Of a stretch of 64,000 bases of DNA, positions 63,935-64,000 are shown piece by piece. Source of the stretch: Tolypothrix brevis GSE-NOS-MK-07-07A (GTDB lineage: Bacteria; Cyanobacteriota; Cyanobacteriia; Cyanobacteriales; Nostocaceae); assembly GCA_019358985.1 (NCBI GenBank), contig JAHHIJ010000002.1:186001-250000 (forward strand), in the 5' to 3' direction. The notes below the pieces were generated by a model. It was not told where the DNA came from. It was given only the letters and a program-made list of their open reading frames with translations, and did no database searches. The translations under genes and the position numbers were made by a program. The stretch's first letter is position 1. Every line of letters starts with the position of its first letter.

Positions 63935-64000
63935 GAATTAAACAAGCGGTTGTAAGTGATGCGCGTTCTAATACGATTATTTCCATGCCCACTTGGACGA

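Larger units (their letters stand above)
63640..64000. other. right edge with a 163-bp inserted element
   Basis: There is no gene in the last 361 bp. The element at 63772-63934 accounts for nearly half of it. The remaining DNA is filler such as GGGCAATGGGAATTGGG. Any gene starting beyond 64000 cannot be assessed. Confidence 0.6.

Overview
The window comes from a filamentous, probably heterocyst-forming (Nostocales-type) cyanobacterium. The evidence is the split RNA polymerase (separate rpoC1 and rpoC2), the abundant HIP1 octamer GCGATCGC, LL-diaminopimelate aminotransferase, two cyanoexosortases, an HpsJ-like hormogonium polysaccharide protein and an IctB-like membrane protein. No genus is claimed.

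Layout. 0.3-3.2 kb: a membrane protein with VVTQP repeats and an E1-like GH5 endoglucanase with a C-terminal CBM2. 3.3-15.1 kb: a minus-strand block read rpsT, tatD, rpoB, rpoC1, rpoC2. 15.7-26.3 kb: hisD, a universal stress protein, a broken Uma2 gene, an Rpn-like nuclease, hslO, a large repeat protein, a Phd/ParE toxin-antitoxin pair, dapL and an intact Uma2 gene. 26.5-29.8 kb: cobH and small envelope proteins. 30.2-35.3 kb: a cyanoexosortase A operon (crtA, accessory gene, hpsJ-like) beside two PEP-CTERM substrates that share a duplicated ~430-bp leader. 35.8-44.3 kb: an orphan XRE antitoxin, small stress and envelope proteins, uvrB, a third Uma2 gene, a MEKHLA protein and tandem rhomboid proteases. 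44.4-51.8 kb: a minus-strand exopolysaccharide locus (Wzc-like protein, outer-membrane export protein with a duplicated domain, cyanoexosortase B with its partner, DegT aminotransferase). 52.8-58.4 kb: a GAF histidine-kinase-like protein without its phosphoacceptor histidine, a tandem ~170-bp repeat array and a large chemoreceptor. 58.8-63.6 kb: ictB, a WGxxGxxG protein, smpB, a response regulator, a low-molecular-weight tyrosine phosphatase and ebfC.

The coherent theme is the cell surface. Two different exosortases, their partners, two PEP-CTERM substrates, polysaccharide export and chain-length proteins, a tyrosine phosphatase, HpsJ and a chemoreceptor could together support envelope, sheath or motility functions. 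Transcription, translation and repair housekeeping genes are interspersed.

The most unusual feature is repeat biology. A ~29-bp palindrome with constant arms (GTAGAGACG and CGTCTCTAC) and an exchangeable palindromic centre occurs more than twenty times. Copies lie inside the reading frames of rpoB and the GH5 gene, form a five-copy tandem array, and sit at the centre of two MITE-like families. A separate 163-bp element at the right end has 15-bp terminal inverted repeats and a 6-bp target duplication. Other candidates for new biology are the duplicated PEP-CTERM leader with several conserved hairpins and the tandem array upstream of the chemoreceptor. No tRNA, rRNA, CRISPR array or complete insertion sequence was recognised.
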